Counted from the first letter of the stretch, positions 9,774 to 18,777 are shown. The stretch is 64,000 bases of DNA from Bradyrhizobium genosp. SA-3 (GCF_004212635.1 NZ_PSRT01000017.1:19544-83543), one strand, 5' to 3'. Notes: generated by a model from the letters alone, not told the origin. Translations and numbers: made by a program.

Positions 9774-10400
9774 ATGCCTGTTCAATGTGCAACTTTCACA
9801 CGTCCACTTCTCGCCGTCGCAATGGTGGCCCTCTCGACCTACTGCGCCTTCGCCCAAAAACCGCCGGTGCCGACGCGCGTGCGCGGCACGATCGAGAGCG
9901 TCAATGGCGACACCATGCAGGTCAAGTCGCGCAGCGGCGAAGACGTCAAGCTTCACATTGCCTCTGACGTGAACGTCGCAGGCATCACCAAGATTTCACT
10001 CGCCGACATCAAGCCGGGTTCGTTCATTGGTGCGACCACCGTGCCTGGACCGGACGGTGGCCAGAATGCGGTCGAGGTCCACGTGTTTCCGGAGAGCATG
10101 CGCGGCACCGGCGAGGGCTCGCGGCCCTGGGACCTCAAGCCCAACTCCAGCATGACCAATGCGACGGTCGCCGAGAGCGTGGTCGGCAATGACGGCCACA
10201 CGCTGCTGGTCAAGTACAAGGACGGCGAGAAGAAGGTATTCGTCGCCGACAACACCCCGGTGGTCACTTATGTGCCGGGCGAGAAGTCCGATCTCAAAGC
10301 CGGCGCCAAGATCATCGCCTTCACGAAGCAATTGCCGGACGGCTCCTTCGAGACCAACCGCGTCGGCGTCGGCCGCGACGGCGTCACGCCGCCGATGTGA
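9774..10400 (+). CDS. Periplasmic protein with beta-barrel (DUF5666-like) repeats
   Basis: This 208-residue protein has a signal peptide ending near YCAFA (about residue 27) and GGAG 7 bases before its ATG. The mature part has two similar beta-rich modules. The first (about 33-100) begins VRGTIESVNGDTMQVKSRSG, and the second (about 125-205) contains AESVVGNDGHTLLVKYKDGE. This G-I-V-nnG-x-hVK pattern resembles OB-like or DUF5666 domains that bind ligands or metal outside the cell. The substrate is unknown, and the gene appears monocistronic. Confidence 0.65.
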   Translation: MPVQCATFTRPLLAVAMVALSTYCAFAQKPPVPTRVRGTIESVNGDTMQVKSRSGEDVKLHIASDVNVAGITKISLADIKPGSFIGATTVPGPDGGQNAVEVHVFPESMRGTGEGSRPWDLKPNSSMTNATVAESVVGNDGHTLLVKYKDGEKKVFVADNTPVVTYVPGEKSDLKAGAKIIAFTKQLPDGSFETNRVGVGRDGVTPPM

Positions 10401-10425
10401 GCGGAGCTGCAGTTACACACCCAGT

Positions 10426-10472
10426 GTCGTCCCGGATCGGCGCGCGCTTAGGGCGCGCTTGTCCGGGACGAC
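10426..10472. repeat. Short palindromic repeat GTCGTCCCGGA...TCCGGGACGAC
   Basis: An inverted repeat lies in the gap between two convergent genes, with 11-base arms plus an inner GCGCGC core. It could also act as a bidirectional transcription stop, although no T run is present. Confidence 0.6.
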
Positions 10473-10499
10473 GGCTGTGTTTGACGCGACGGTTTCGCC

Positions 10500-11636
10500 T
10501 CACACCGCAATGACGTGATCGTCGATCTCGTCGATCCTGTTGACGCCGCACAGGCCCATGGTGGTGAGCAGCTCTTTCTGGATGATGTCGATCGCCTTGG
10601 CGACGCCGGCCTGGCCGCCGGCCCCTAAGCCATAGGCGTAGGCGCGGCCGATCATGCAGGATTTTGCGCCGAGCGCGAGCGCGCGCATCACGTCCTGGCC
10701 GGAGCGGATGCCGCCGTCGAACATGATCTCCATCTTCTCGCCGACCGCGTCCGCAATTTCGGGCAGCACCTCGATCGAGGACGGCGCGCCGTCGAGCTGC
10801 CGGCCGCCATGGTTGGAGACGACGAGAGCCTGCGCGCCGGTCTTGGCGGCTTCCTCGGCGTCCTCGACGTCGAGGATGCCCTTGATGATGAGCTTGCCCG
10901 GCCAGATGCTCCGGACCCACTCGACGTCCTTCCAGCTCAAGGAGGTGTCGAACTGCGATGCGGTCCATTCGGCGAGGCGATTGAGATCCTCGGTGTTCTT
11001 CACGTGGCCGGCGATGTTGCCGAAGGTGCGGCGCTTGCCTTGCAGCACGCCGGAGACCCAGGCCGGCTTGCTGGCGAAATCCAGAAGCTTCGATAGCGAC
11101 CATTCCGGCGGCACCGTCATGCCGTTCTTGATGTCGGCGTGGCGCTGGCCGATCACCTGCAGGTCGACGGTGAGCACCAGCGCGCTGCACTTGGCCGCGA
11201 TGGCGCGCTGGATCAGATCCTTGATGAAGCCGCGGTCCTTCATGACGTAGAGCTGGAACCAGAACGGCTTCTCGACATTGGCGGCGATGTCCTCGATCGA
11301 GCAGATCGACATGGTCGATTGCGTGAACGGAATACCGGCGGCCTGCGCGGCGCGGCAGGCATGGATCTCGCCGTCGCCATGCTGCATGCCGAGCAAGCCG
11401 ACAGGCGCCAGGATCAGCGGCATGGTCGAGGGCTCGCCGAGGATAGTGGTCGAGGTGTCGCGCTTGGAGACGTCGACCAGGATGCGCTGGCGGAACTTGA
11501 TCGCCTGCATGTCCTCGCGGTTGGCGCGCAGCGTCTCCTCGGCATAGGAGCCGCGGTCGCAATAGTCGAAGAACGCCTTCGGCACGCGGCGCTTATGCAG
11601 CGCGCGAAGATCGTCGATACAGGTGATGTGCTTCAT
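10500..11636 (-). CDS. lldD: FMN-dependent alpha-hydroxy-acid dehydrogenase (L-lactate dehydrogenase type)
   Basis: This 378-residue TIM-barrel flavoenzyme would oxidise an L-2-hydroxy acid, most likely L-lactate to pyruvate, passing electrons to the respiratory chain or to oxygen. The active-site signature is SNHGGRQLDG near residue 275, with the catalytic histidine first in HGG. The FMN phosphate site is FDGGIRSGQDVMRALALGA, and GRAYAYGLGAGG follows. The start at 11636 has GGGGAA upstream and begins at the conserved KHITCIDDLR. A palindrome lies in the divergent promoter. Glycolate or mandelate could be the true substrate. Confidence 0.88.
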   Translation of the reverse strand: MKHITCIDDLRALHKRRVPKAFFDYCDRGSYAEETLRANREDMQAIKFRQRILVDVSKRDTSTTILGEPSTMPLILAPVGLLGMQHGDGEIHACRAAQAAGIPFTQSTMSICSIEDIAANVEKPFWFQLYVMKDRGFIKDLIQRAIAAKCSALVLTVDLQVIGQRHADIKNGMTVPPEWSLSKLLDFASKPAWVSGVLQGKRRTFGNIAGHVKNTEDLNRLAEWTASQFDTSLSWKDVEWVRSIWPGKLIIKGILDVEDAEEAAKTGAQALVVSNHGGRQLDGAPSSIEVLPEIADAVGEKMEIMFDGGIRSGQDVMRALALGAKSCMIGRAYAYGLGAGGQAGVAKAIDIIQKELLTTMGLCGVNRIDEIDDHVIAV

Positions 11637-11678
11637 GATCGTTTCCCCGGCCCGTCTTGCATCGGATGATTTCGGGGT

Positions 11679-11697
11679 CATCTAGCATGGTTAGATG
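11679..11697. promoter_or_regulatory. Palindromic operator candidate between lldD and small gene
   Basis: CATCTA-N7-TAGATG is a perfect 6-bp inverted repeat placed between the divergent lldD (start 11636) and the small FPASDP gene (start 11728). It is a candidate site for a dimeric regulator. No regulator gene is adjacent. Confidence 0.4.
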
Positions 11698-11715
11698 CAC
11701 AGCCAAATCGTTTGA

Positions 11716-11895
<180 letters not shown>

Positions 11896-11941
11896 GGCCG
11901 GGTTCCATCCCGTTCCGGCTTCCCTGCAGGGAAATATAGTG

Positions 11942-11956
11942 TTAACAATACGTTAT
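11942..11956. promoter_or_regulatory. Near-consensus CtrA-type box before glmM
   Basis: TTAA-CAATACG-TTAT matches the TTAA-N7-TTAA CtrA pattern except for the last base. It lies in an AT-rich leader about 160 bases before glmM. This is weak evidence taken alone. Confidence 0.25.
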
Positions 11957-12116
11957 CGGGCACGCGGCGGGCCCGGTTCCGTAATGATTCATCATATTTT
12001 TTGAAGCCAAGTTAGCCGCGATGGTTTTATAAGAGCTCAGCAAATCAGGGATGCGGGGCCTTTTCGGGCAGCCCGTGGTTGTCGAGGGGACCCCTGATTG
12101 TTGCCTGGGGGACGAT

Positions 12117-13460
12117 ATGAGCCGCAAATATTTCGGGACGGACGGGATTCGGGGCCGCGCCAACGGACTGATCACGCCGGAGCTCGCGCTCAAGGTCGGC
12201 CAAGCCGCAGGCCTCGCATTCCAGCGCGGCGACCACCGCCACCGCGTCGTGATCGGCAAGGACACCCGCCTGTCCGGCTACATGATCGAATATGCGATGG
12301 TCGCTGGCTTCACCTCGGTCGGCATGGACGTGCTGCTGGTCGGCCCGATGCCGACGCCGGCGGTCGCAATGCTGACCAAGTCGATGCGCGCCGATCTCGG
12401 CGTGATGATCTCGGCTTCGCACAATCTGTTCGAGGACAACGGCATCAAGCTGTTCGGCCCGCAGGGCTTCAAGCTCTCCGACGACGTCGAGAGGCAGATC
12501 GAGCAGCTGCTCGACGAATCCCTCGACAAGCGGCTCGCGCAGAGCGCGAGCTTGGGCCGCGCCCGCCGCATCGACGGCGTGCACGACCGCTACATCGAAT
12601 TCGCCAAGCGCACGCTGCCGCGCGATCTGTCGCTGGATGGCTTGCGCGTCGTGATCGATTGCGCCAACGGCGCCGCCTACAAGGTGGTGCCAGAAGCGCT
12701 GTGGGAATTGGGCGCCGACGTCGTTCCGATCGGCGTCGAGCCCGACGGCTTCAACATCAACAAGGAATGCGGCTCGACCTCGCCGGAAGCGCTGTCGAAG
12801 AAGGTCCGCGAGATGCGCGCCGATATCGGCATCGCGCTCGACGGTGACGCCGATCGCGTCATCCTGGTCGACGAGCGCGGTCATCTCGTCGACGGCGACC
12901 AGCTGCTCGCGGTGATCGCGCAGAGCTGGAAGGAAGACGGCCGGCTGTCGCGGCCGGGCATCGTCGCGACCGTGATGTCCAATCTCGGCCTCGAGCGCTT
13001 CCTGAACGGGCAGGGGCTCGACCTCGTCCGCACGCCGGTCGGCGACCGCTACGTGCTCGAGCAGATGCTGAACGGCGGCTACAATCTCGGCGGCGAGCAG
13101 TCCGGCCACATCATCCTGTCCGACTACGCTACCACCGGCGACGGCTTCGTTGCGGCCTTGCAGGTGCTGGCGGTGGTGCAGAAGCTGCGCCGTCCCGTGT
13201 CCGAAGTTTGCCACCGCTTCGATCCGCTGCCGCAGATCCTGAAGAACGTCCGCCACAAGGGCGGCAAGCCGCTCGACGATTCCGACGTCAAGTCGGCGAT
13301 CTCCGACGGCGAGAAGCGCCTCAACGGCTGCGGCCGCCTCCTGATCCGCTCCTCCGGAACCGAACCCGTGATCCGCGTCATGGGCGAGGGCGAGGACCGC
13401 ATCCTGGTCGAGGACGTCGTCGATACCATCGTCTCCGCGCTCGGACAGGCGGCGGCTTAA
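12117..13460 (+). CDS. glmM: Phosphoglucosamine mutase
   Basis: GlmM converts glucosamine-6-phosphate to glucosamine-1-phosphate for UDP-GlcNAc and so for peptidoglycan and LPS. The 447-residue protein begins with the typical [15 protein letters not shown]. It carries the phosphoserine loop ISASHN (Ser near residue 101), the metal loop DGDADR (about 241-246) and the sugar-binding GGEQSGH (about 327). The C-terminal phosphate-binding loop reads [12 protein letters not shown]. The start at 12117 is chosen by homology to the family N-terminus, with TGGGGGA upstream. Length is normal. It is monocistronic, with a repeat behind it. Confidence 0.97.
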   Translation: MSRKYFGTDGIRGRANGLITPELALKVGQAAGLAFQRGDHRHRVVIGKDTRLSGYMIEYAMVAGFTSVGMDVLLVGPMPTPAVAMLTKSMRADLGVMISASHNLFEDNGIKLFGPQGFKLSDDVERQIEQLLDESLDKRLAQSASLGRARRIDGVHDRYIEFAKRTLPRDLSLDGLRVVIDCANGAAYKVVPEALWELGADVVPIGVEPDGFNINKECGSTSPEALSKKVREMRADIGIALDGDADRVILVDERGHLVDGDQLLAVIAQSWKEDGRLSRPGIVATVMSNLGLERFLNGQGLDLVRTPVGDRYVLEQMLNGGYNLGGEQSGHIILSDYATTGDGFVAALQVLAVVQKLRRPVSEVCHRFDPLPQILKNVRHKGGKPLDDSDVKSAISDGEKRLNGCGRLLIRSSGTEPVIRVMGEGEDRILVEDVVDTIVSALGQAAA

Positions 13461-13482
13461 GGTCTTCCTTCTCCCGCACTGG

Positions 13483-13576
13483 CGTAGGGTGGGCAAAGCG
13501 AAGCGTGCCCACCGCTTCTGTTGCAGTTTTGGATAGATGGTGGGCACGGCGCAAGTGCGCCTTTGCCCACCCTACG
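13483..13576. repeat. Palindromic repeat CGTAGGGTGGGCAAAG...CTTTGCCCACCCTACG
   Basis: The outer arms CGTAGGGTGGGCAAAG / CTTTGCCCACCCTACG enclose an inner CGTGCCCACC / GGTGGGCACG pair. A second copy is at 47189-47286. Confidence 0.85.
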
Positions 13577-13614
13577 ATTCCGGACTCGCGGAGAGGGTAA
13601 GACAAGCTGCGTAG

Positions 13615-13712
13615 ATCTATCTTTTCATCTTTCTCGCGGCCAACGCCGTCGGTGCGTTTCTCGGTGGTCCCTTGGGCGACCGCTTCGGCCGCAAGATCGC
13701 GATTCCTGCCCA
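13615..13712 (+). pseudogene. Remnant of an MFS transporter (Fsr-like) gene
   Basis: One frame between a TAG and degenerate sequence reads as about 32 residues containing FIFLAANAVGAFLGGPLGDR directly followed by FGRKIAI. GGPLGDRFGRK is the loop 2-3 motif A of major facilitator transporters, and the preceding helix fits the fosmidomycin-resistance-like (Fsr) subgroup. Nothing before or after continues the protein. It is therefore a fossil fragment of a lost efflux gene, lying in the otherwise gene-free 13461-13975 stretch next to a palindromic repeat. Confidence 0.65.
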
Positions 13713-13874
13713 GGCTGCCGCGGCACGCGCGTTAACACATCCTCTCTCGCCGCGTTGCGGTTTCACACATCGTTAGGAAATGCGGCGAGGTCGTCGCATT
13801 TGGCGCGGCATTCTTGCAACGCTGGCGCGGCGCGCGCGTGTATGGTGAGAAAAAATCAACCTTAAAAATTAGGG

Positions 13875-13889
13875 TTAAGTGGCGCTTAA
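13875..13889. promoter_or_regulatory. Exact CtrA-type box TTAA-N7-TTAA before porin gene
   Basis: TTAA-GTGGCGC-TTAA matches the alphaproteobacterial CtrA full-site consensus exactly and lies 87 bases before the porin ATG. A further TTAA occurs 9 bases upstream of it. Regulation by CtrA is inferred from the motif alone. Confidence 0.5.
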
Positions 13890-13975
13890 ACATTTGCTGC
13901 CATCGTCCGGGTCGTGAGTTTCTAGAACGTGGGGCGTCTGCATTTTTGCCTCACCGGCCATAAGGACGAAGCCAA

Positions 13976-14809
13976 ATGCGTAGCGTTAAGTCTCTCCTTG
14001 CCGCGGGTGCGGCAACCCTGATCTCGTCGATGGCGTTCGCCGCTGATATGCCGATCGCGGCTCCGCCTCCGATGTACGCGCCGCCGGCTCCGCCCGCCGA
14101 CTTCGGTGGCTGGTATCTCCGCGGCGACATCGGCATGACCAACCAGAGCGCCAAGCGCATCGACGGCAACGTAGCGCCTGGGTTTACGAAGACGACGGAG
14201 GGACTCGGCTTCGACTCGTCGCCGTTGTTCGACCTCGGTGTCGGCTATCGCTTCAACAACTGGTTTCGTGCGGACGTGATCGGCCAGTACCGGGGCAAGG
14301 CTAATCTGCATGGTGCCGACAACGTCATTGGGCCCGGCTTCGTCGGCTCCAACAATTACAGCGGCAGCAAGTCCGAGTGGGTCGTCATGGCCAACGCCTA
14401 TGTCGATCTCGGCACGTGGTGGTGCATCACTCCGTTCGTCGGTGCCGGTGTCGGCGGCTCCTACAACAAGATCAGCGGCTTCCGTGATGACGGCGTGTCA
14501 TTCAGCGGCGGCACCCTGTCCAACAGCGTCGCCTACTTCGCCGACAACGGAAAGTGGAACTTCGCCTGGGCCGCCCACGCCGGTCTCGCCTACAAGGTCA
14601 ATCCCGGCTTCACCGTCGAACTGGCCTACAGCTACATGGACCTCGGCGACGCCGCGCCCGGCAACTTCCGCTTGTTCGACAACAGCGCCTCGGGCCCGAC
14701 CTCGATCAAGATCAAGGACATCACCTCGCACGACGTCAAGCTCGGCGTGCGCTGGGATCTCAGCAGCCCGCCGGTCTATGCGCCGCCGCCGCTGGTCACC
14801 AAGGGCTGA
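13976..14809 (+). CDS. Outer-membrane beta-barrel protein (Omp25/31-like porin)
   Basis: This 277-residue protein has a signal peptide ending AFAAD (about 22), a Pro-rich linker (PIAAPPPMYAPPAPPADFGG) and a beta-barrel of the OMP_b-brl type. The barrel begins WYLRGDIGMTNQ and ends with an aromatic-poor strand and an unusual Pro-rich tail (SSPPVYAPPPLVTKG). The N-terminal linker plus GGWYLRGDIG is typical of Rhizobiales surface proteins related to Brucella Omp31. It should be an abundant outer-membrane protein. It is preceded by an exact TTAA-N7-TTAA box and followed by a second, related gene. Confidence 0.88.
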   Translation: MRSVKSLLAAGAATLISSMAFAADMPIAAPPPMYAPPAPPADFGGWYLRGDIGMTNQSAKRIDGNVAPGFTKTTEGLGFDSSPLFDLGVGYRFNNWFRADVIGQYRGKANLHGADNVIGPGFVGSNNYSGSKSEWVVMANAYVDLGTWWCITPFVGAGVGGSYNKISGFRDDGVSFSGGTLSNSVAYFADNGKWNFAWAAHAGLAYKVNPGFTVELAYSYMDLGDAAPGNFRLFDNSASGPTSIKIKDITSHDVKLGVRWDLSSPPVYAPPPLVTKG

Positions 14810-14825
14810 TCGTCAGCCTCATCGC

Positions 14826-14839
14826 TTAAGACGTCTTAA
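14826..14839. promoter_or_regulatory. Perfect palindrome TTAAGACGTCTTAA
   Basis: A 14-bp perfect palindrome lies directly between the porin stop and the terminator hairpin. It is close to a CtrA box but has a 6-base spacer. Its role is unknown. Confidence 0.3.
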
Positions 14840-14840
14840 C

Positions 14841-14868
14841 GGCGCGGGTTCATCCCGCGCCATTTTGC
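14841..14868 (+). terminator. Rho-independent terminator after porin gene
   Basis: The hairpin GGCGCGGG-TTCAT-CCCGCGCC is followed by ATTTTGCTTT, 31 bases after the stop. Confidence 0.75.
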
Positions 14869-14977
14869 TTTGCGGATTTTTCATGGCGCGACAGCGACGA
14901 ACGCGCCTGACGCAACCATTGGTTAAGGTTAACAGGCGATGATCATCGCAACAGTTCGAGTCCGATGGAGCGTTGCG

Positions 14978-15799
14978 ATGCGTAGGCTGATGGTGGCGGC
15001 GGCGATGTTGGGGACGGTGTCTGCCGCGCACGCGGCCGACATGCCGGACCTGCCGATCCTGCGCGGCAGCTTCACCGACGGTCTGAGCACCTCCACAGTC
15101 AACTGGCAAGGTTTCTATGTTGGCGGTCAGGCCGGCTACGGGTCCTCGGACGAAAACTTCAGCGGCACGAACGCCAACATGCTTGCTGCCCTGCTCGACC
15201 ATAACGTCATCCAGCAGATGCAGGTCTCGGATTGGAATCTCGGGCTTGGCAAGCAATCGAGCCGCGCCGGCGGTTACGGCGCCTTCTTCGGATACAATAT
15301 GCAGTGGGAAGACGCCGTCATTGGCCTCGAGGTGAGCTATCTGCACGGCTCGTATGGCGGCTCATCCAAAGCATTCAAAGAGCTGGTCAGCGGAACTACG
15401 CTTTCCGATGGCGCCTTCCACGATGTTGCGGTGACTTCGTCGGCCGCGATCTCGATCTCGGACATGGCGACCTTCCGTGCACGCGCAGCCTATGCTTGGG
15501 GCTGCTTCCTGCCCTACGTCTTCGGCGGCTTCGCGCTCGGCAAGGCTGATATCTCACGCTCCGTCCTGGTCACTGACGCGGTCAGCGCTACCGGAGCTAC
15601 TTGGGTGCCGCTGCAACCCTTGTCGGCGGACGACACCGCGCACAATCACCTGATCTACGGCTACACCGCCGGCCTCGGCGTGGACGTCAACCTGGTCGGC
15701 GGCCTCTTCATGCGCGCCGAGTGGGAATACATTCGCTTCACCTCCCAGGTCGACACCAGCATCAACACCGTCCGCGCTGGCCTCGGCTACAAGTTCTGA
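14978..15799 (+). CDS. Outer-membrane beta-barrel protein, second copy type
   Basis: This 273-residue protein has a signal peptide (RRLMVAAAMLGTVSAAHAAD), then a barrel typical of OMP_b-brl. It contains WQGFYVGGQAGYGSSDENF, AGGYGAFFGYNMQWEDAVIG, the conserved ATFRARAAYAWGCFLPYVFG and a C-terminal strand ending AGLGYKF, where the final Phe is the BAM recognition signal. GGAG lies upstream of the ATG at 14978; the in-frame ATG at 14939 would bury the signal peptide. It is adjacent to another barrel gene but too different to be a recent duplicate. Confidence 0.85.
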   Translation: MRRLMVAAAMLGTVSAAHAADMPDLPILRGSFTDGLSTSTVNWQGFYVGGQAGYGSSDENFSGTNANMLAALLDHNVIQQMQVSDWNLGLGKQSSRAGGYGAFFGYNMQWEDAVIGLEVSYLHGSYGGSSKAFKELVSGTTLSDGAFHDVAVTSSAAISISDMATFRARAAYAWGCFLPYVFGGFALGKADISRSVLVTDAVSATGATWVPLQPLSADDTAHNHLIYGYTAGLGVDVNLVGGLFMRAEWEYIRFTSQVDTSINTVRAGLGYKF

Positions 15800-15871
15800 T
15801 CTTGTGCGTCGGGGCAATTGACACGCCGGGTCCGTCCTGATGCTCTGTCGCTCAAAAGCAGGGCGGCAGCG

Positions 15872-16462
15872 ATGCAGATCTACGGTGACAGCAATTCCGG
15901 CAATTGTCTGAAGGTGAAGTGGGTCTGCGACAAGCTCGCGCTGCCCTACCAGTGGATTGAAATCGACACAAGCAAGGGCGAGACCCGCACGCCGCAATTT
16001 CTGAAGATGAACGGCGCCGGTCAGGTGCCGACCGTCGCGTTCGACGACGGCCGCACCCTGGCGCAATCCAATGCCATCATCCGCTATCTCGCCCGCGACA
16101 CCGCGCTCGTTCCGCGCGACGCCTTCGTTGCCGCCAAGATGGACGAATGGCTGTTCTGGGAGCAGTACAGCCACGAGCCCTATATCGCGGTGTGCCGCTT
16201 CCTCCTGGTCTATCTCGGCAAGACGGCATCCGAGCTCGACCCCGAGAAGGTCAAGCGCGGCTATGCGGCGCTCGACCGCATGGAGCAGCATCTTTCGGTC
16301 AGCCGCTTCTTCACTGGTGAGGCGGTTTCGCTCGCGGATGTCTCGCTGCTCGCCTATACCCGCGTTGCGCATGAGGGCGGGTTCGATCTTGCTCGCCATG
16401 CGGCCGTCCGTCGCTGGATCGGCGAGGCCGAGGCGTTTCTCGGCCTTGCGCCGGCGCGCTGA
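15872..16462 (+). CDS. Glutathione S-transferase family protein
   Basis: This 196-residue GST has an N-terminal thioredoxin-like domain with GQVPTV (50-55) and QSNAII (65-70). The C-terminal helical domain carries the family aspartate region (VSLADVSLLAYTRVA). It would be a cytosolic glutathione-dependent enzyme of unknown substrate. The start at 15872 begins the first beta strand (MQIYGDSNSGN); the longer frame adds an unconserved 18-residue leader. A GNAT gene follows 18 bases downstream on the same strand, suggesting a small detoxification operon. Confidence 0.88.
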   Translation: MQIYGDSNSGNCLKVKWVCDKLALPYQWIEIDTSKGETRTPQFLKMNGAGQVPTVAFDDGRTLAQSNAIIRYLARDTALVPRDAFVAAKMDEWLFWEQYSHEPYIAVCRFLLVYLGKTASELDPEKVKRGYAALDRMEQHLSVSRFFTGEAVSLADVSLLAYTRVAHEGGFDLARHAAVRRWIGEAEAFLGLAPAR

Positions 16463-16480
16463 GCCTGGAGTATAACGCGC

Positions 16481-16945
16481 ATGAACGCCGAAGCCGTTTC
16501 CATTCGCCCCGCGCGCCGCGACGATGTCGCCGCGATCGTGGCGATGCTCGCCGATGATCATCTCGGACGCGGGCGTGAGCGCGTCGAGGATCCGCTGCCC
16601 GCCGCCTATTACGAGGCATTCGCGCGGGTTGAGCGCGATCCGAATCTGACGCTCGTGGTCGCCGAGAGCGAGGGCAGGGTGGTCGGCTGCCTGCAACTCG
16701 CGATCCTGCCCGGCATCAGCTCGCAAGGCGGCGTGCGCGGCCTGCTCGAAGACGTCCGCGTTGCTTCCGGTTGTCGCAGCCGCGGCATCGGCGAGCGATT
16801 GGTGCAATGGGCGATCGCGGAAGCGAAATCACGCGGCTGTAATCTGGTCGAACTGCTGACGCATCAGACGCGCGTCGATGCGCAGCGCTTCTACACGCGG
16901 CTTGGATTCGCTGCGAGTCATGTGGGCATGACTGTCCGCTTTTGA
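16481..16945 (+). CDS. GNAT-family N-acetyltransferase
   Basis: This 154-residue protein has a single GNAT fold. Motif A, the acetyl-CoA pyrophosphate loop, is visible as LEDVRVASGCRSRGIGERLV (R-x-x-G-x-G/A type), and RFYTRLGF near the C-terminus is motif B. It transfers an acetyl group from acetyl-CoA to an amine that cannot be told from sequence. It lies directly behind a GST gene and is likely co-transcribed with it. A close cousin of this layout occurs in several Rhizobiales, but that is recollection and not a search. Confidence 0.88.
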   Translation: MNAEAVSIRPARRDDVAAIVAMLADDHLGRGRERVEDPLPAAYYEAFARVERDPNLTLVVAESEGRVVGCLQLAILPGISSQGGVRGLLEDVRVASGCRSRGIGERLVQWAIAEAKSRGCNLVELLTHQTRVDAQRFYTRLGFAASHVGMTVRF

Positions 16946-17103
16946 GGCAGCTGGTCGCGAGCGTTGCGCAATCAGCACATTCGGATCGCGCATTCGTTCA
17001 TCTTAAGAGCTGATAAACTACCCGCCCGTCGTTCATGTTTGTACAGGAACGAACGGTGCTACGGCAGCGTCGGACACCGAGCTCGGTCGGTTCGGGGATT
17101 TCG

Positions 17104-17310
17104 ATGACAAGCTATTCGATGATCAAGGTCGGCAACGACTACGTCGTGCAGGCCAATGACAAATGCATTTTGAAGGTCGGCAGCCGCCGCAAAGCCGCGC
17201 AATTGATCAGCGAGGCCACGGACTTGCTGAATGCGCTCGCTGCCGTCGAATCCCCTGATATCGCCCCAGAGGCGCCTTCACTCCCCCGTGAGACGCCGGA
17301 ACTTCCTTGA
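17104..17310 (+). CDS. Small conserved hypothetical protein
   Basis: This 68-residue protein starts at an ATG with GGGGAT upstream; the longer frame from 17035 lacks support. Residues 1-45 are compact (SMIKVGNDYVVQANDKCILK, then VGSRRKAAQLISEATDLLN). They would form a short beta-hairpin and helix, and are followed by a disordered acidic, Pro-rich tail (PDIAPEAPSLPRETPELP). I recognise no named family. It ends 78 bases before serC, immediately before the serC leader RNA. Confidence 0.6.
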   Translation: MTSYSMIKVGNDYVVQANDKCILKVGSRRKAAQLISEATDLLNALAAVESPDIAPEAPSLPRETPELP

Positions 17311-17325
17311 CTGGTCTGCCCGATT

Positions 17326-17388
17326 CCCGTATCAGCCGCGGCGGGACACCTCCCCCCAACGGGAGGCTTACTATCTGGAAGGGTAGAC
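17326..17388 (+). ncRNA. serC leader RNA motif
   Basis: Three nested hairpins lie directly before serC: CCCG/CGGG (17326-17345), CCTCCC/GGGAGG (17349-17366), and CTATC/GGTAG (17371-17386). The last stem encloses GGAAGGG, the ribosome site, so its formation would hide the serC start. This arrangement, with the GCGGGACACCTCCC core, matches the Rfam serC leader described upstream of serC-serA in alphaproteobacteria. The ligand or signal is not established. Confidence 0.8.
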
Positions 17389-18561
17389 ATGACTGTAGCG
17401 AAGCCCGTTTCGCGGCCGAACGTGCCGCATTTCTCCTCCGGCCCCTGCGCCAAGCGCCCCGGCTGGAACGCCCAAAATCTCAAGGACGCAGCCCTCGGCC
17501 GCTCGCATCGCGCGAAGATCGGCAAGACGAAGCTCAAGCTCGCGATCGATCTGACGCGCGAAGTGCTCGAGGTCCCCGCCGATTACCGCATCGGCATCGT
17601 GCCGGCCTCCGATACCGGCGCGGTAGAGATGGCGCTGTGGTCGCTGCTCGGTGCGCGGCCCGTCACCACGATCGCCTGGGAATCCTTCGGCGAAGGCTGG
17701 GTCAGCGACATCGTCAAGGAATTGAAGCTCAAGGACGTCACCAAGCTGAACGCAGCCTATGGTGAGATCCCCGACCTCTCCAAGGTGGATCCAAAGAGCG
17801 ACGTCGTCTTCACCTGGAACGGCACCACCTCAGGCGTGCGCGTGCCGAACGCGGACTGGATCAGCGCTAACCGCGAAGGGCTCACGATCTGCGACGCCAC
17901 CTCGGCCGCTTTCGCGCAGCCGCTCGATTTCGCAAAACTCGACGTCGTCACCTTCTCCTGGCAGAAGGCGCTCGGCGGCGAGGCCGCGCACGGCATGCTG
18001 ATCCTCTCGCCCCGCGCGGTGGAACGGCTCGAGACCTACAAGCCGGCCTGGCCGCTGCCAAAAATCTTCCGCATGACCAAGGGCGGCAAGATCAACGAAG
18101 GCATCTTCGTCGGCGAGACCATCAACACGCCCTCGATGCTCTGCGTCGAGGATTATCTCGATGCGCTGAACTGGGCCAAGTCGATCGGCGGCCTCAAGGC
18201 GCTGATCGCGCGTGCCGACGCCAACACCAAGGTGCTCGCCGACTGGAAGGCGAAGACGCCGTGGATCGACTTCCTGGCGAAGGATCCTTCGATCCGCTCC
18301 AACACCTCGGTGTGCCTGAAGTTCACCGATCCCGCCATCACCTCGCTCTCCCAGGACGCGCAGGCCGACTTCTCGAAGAAGCTGGTCGCGCTGGTCGAGA
18401 AGGAAGGCGCCGGCTTCGACTTCGCCTATTACCGCGATGCGCCGGCCGGCCTGCGCATCTGGTGCGGCGCCACTGTCGAGGCCAAGGACGTCGAGCTGCT
18501 GACGCAGTGGATCGACTGGGCCTTTGCCGAGACCAAGGCCGCTCTGCCCAAGGCGGCGTGA
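17389..18561 (+). CDS. serC: Phosphoserine aminotransferase
   Basis: SerC transfers an amino group from glutamate to 3-phosphohydroxypyruvate, the second step of serine synthesis. The 390-residue protein is the alphaproteobacterial type. It begins [18 protein letters not shown], carries [17 protein letters not shown], and has the PLP lysine in [17 protein letters not shown]. It acts in the cytoplasm and probably also serves pyridoxal phosphate synthesis. A leader RNA precedes the start, and serA lies 216 bases downstream on the same strand, as in other alphaproteobacteria. The start at 17389 follows GGAAGGGT. Confidence 0.95.
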   Translation: MTVAKPVSRPNVPHFSSGPCAKRPGWNAQNLKDAALGRSHRAKIGKTKLKLAIDLTREVLEVPADYRIGIVPASDTGAVEMALWSLLGARPVTTIAWESFGEGWVSDIVKELKLKDVTKLNAAYGEIPDLSKVDPKSDVVFTWNGTTSGVRVPNADWISANREGLTICDATSAAFAQPLDFAKLDVVTFSWQKALGGEAAHGMLILSPRAVERLETYKPAWPLPKIFRMTKGGKINEGIFVGETINTPSMLCVEDYLDALNWAKSIGGLKALIARADANTKVLADWKAKTPWIDFLAKDPSIRSNTSVCLKFTDPAITSLSQDAQADFSKKLVALVEKEGAGFDFAYYRDAPAGLRIWCGATVEAKDVELLTQWIDWAFAETKAALPKAA

Positions 18562-18572
18562 GTTTCTTTTTC

Positions 18573-18700
18573 GCCTCTCCCCGTTCTTACGGGGAGAGGC
18601 CGGATTGCGCAGCAATCCGGGTGAGGGGCTCTCTCCGCTTGCACCTTCGCCTGTGGCTGCCCCTCACCCCAACCCTCTCCCCGTAAGAACGGGGAGAGGG
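18573..18700. repeat. Long palindrome of CCTCTCCCCGTTCTTACGGGGAGAGG type
   Basis: Two hairpins of CCTCTCCCCGTTCTTACGG type face each other across the serC-serA gap. The first runs CCTCTCCCC...GGGGAGAGG, and the second is its reverse complement. Any transcript reading through would be strongly structured. Confidence 0.7.
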
Positions 18701-18777
18701 GGAAGACAAAGGCTCCTCATTCAATTCCGGCCATCGCAGGCCGATCCTCCCGTTAGGGAAGGCGAAGGATCATCCCC

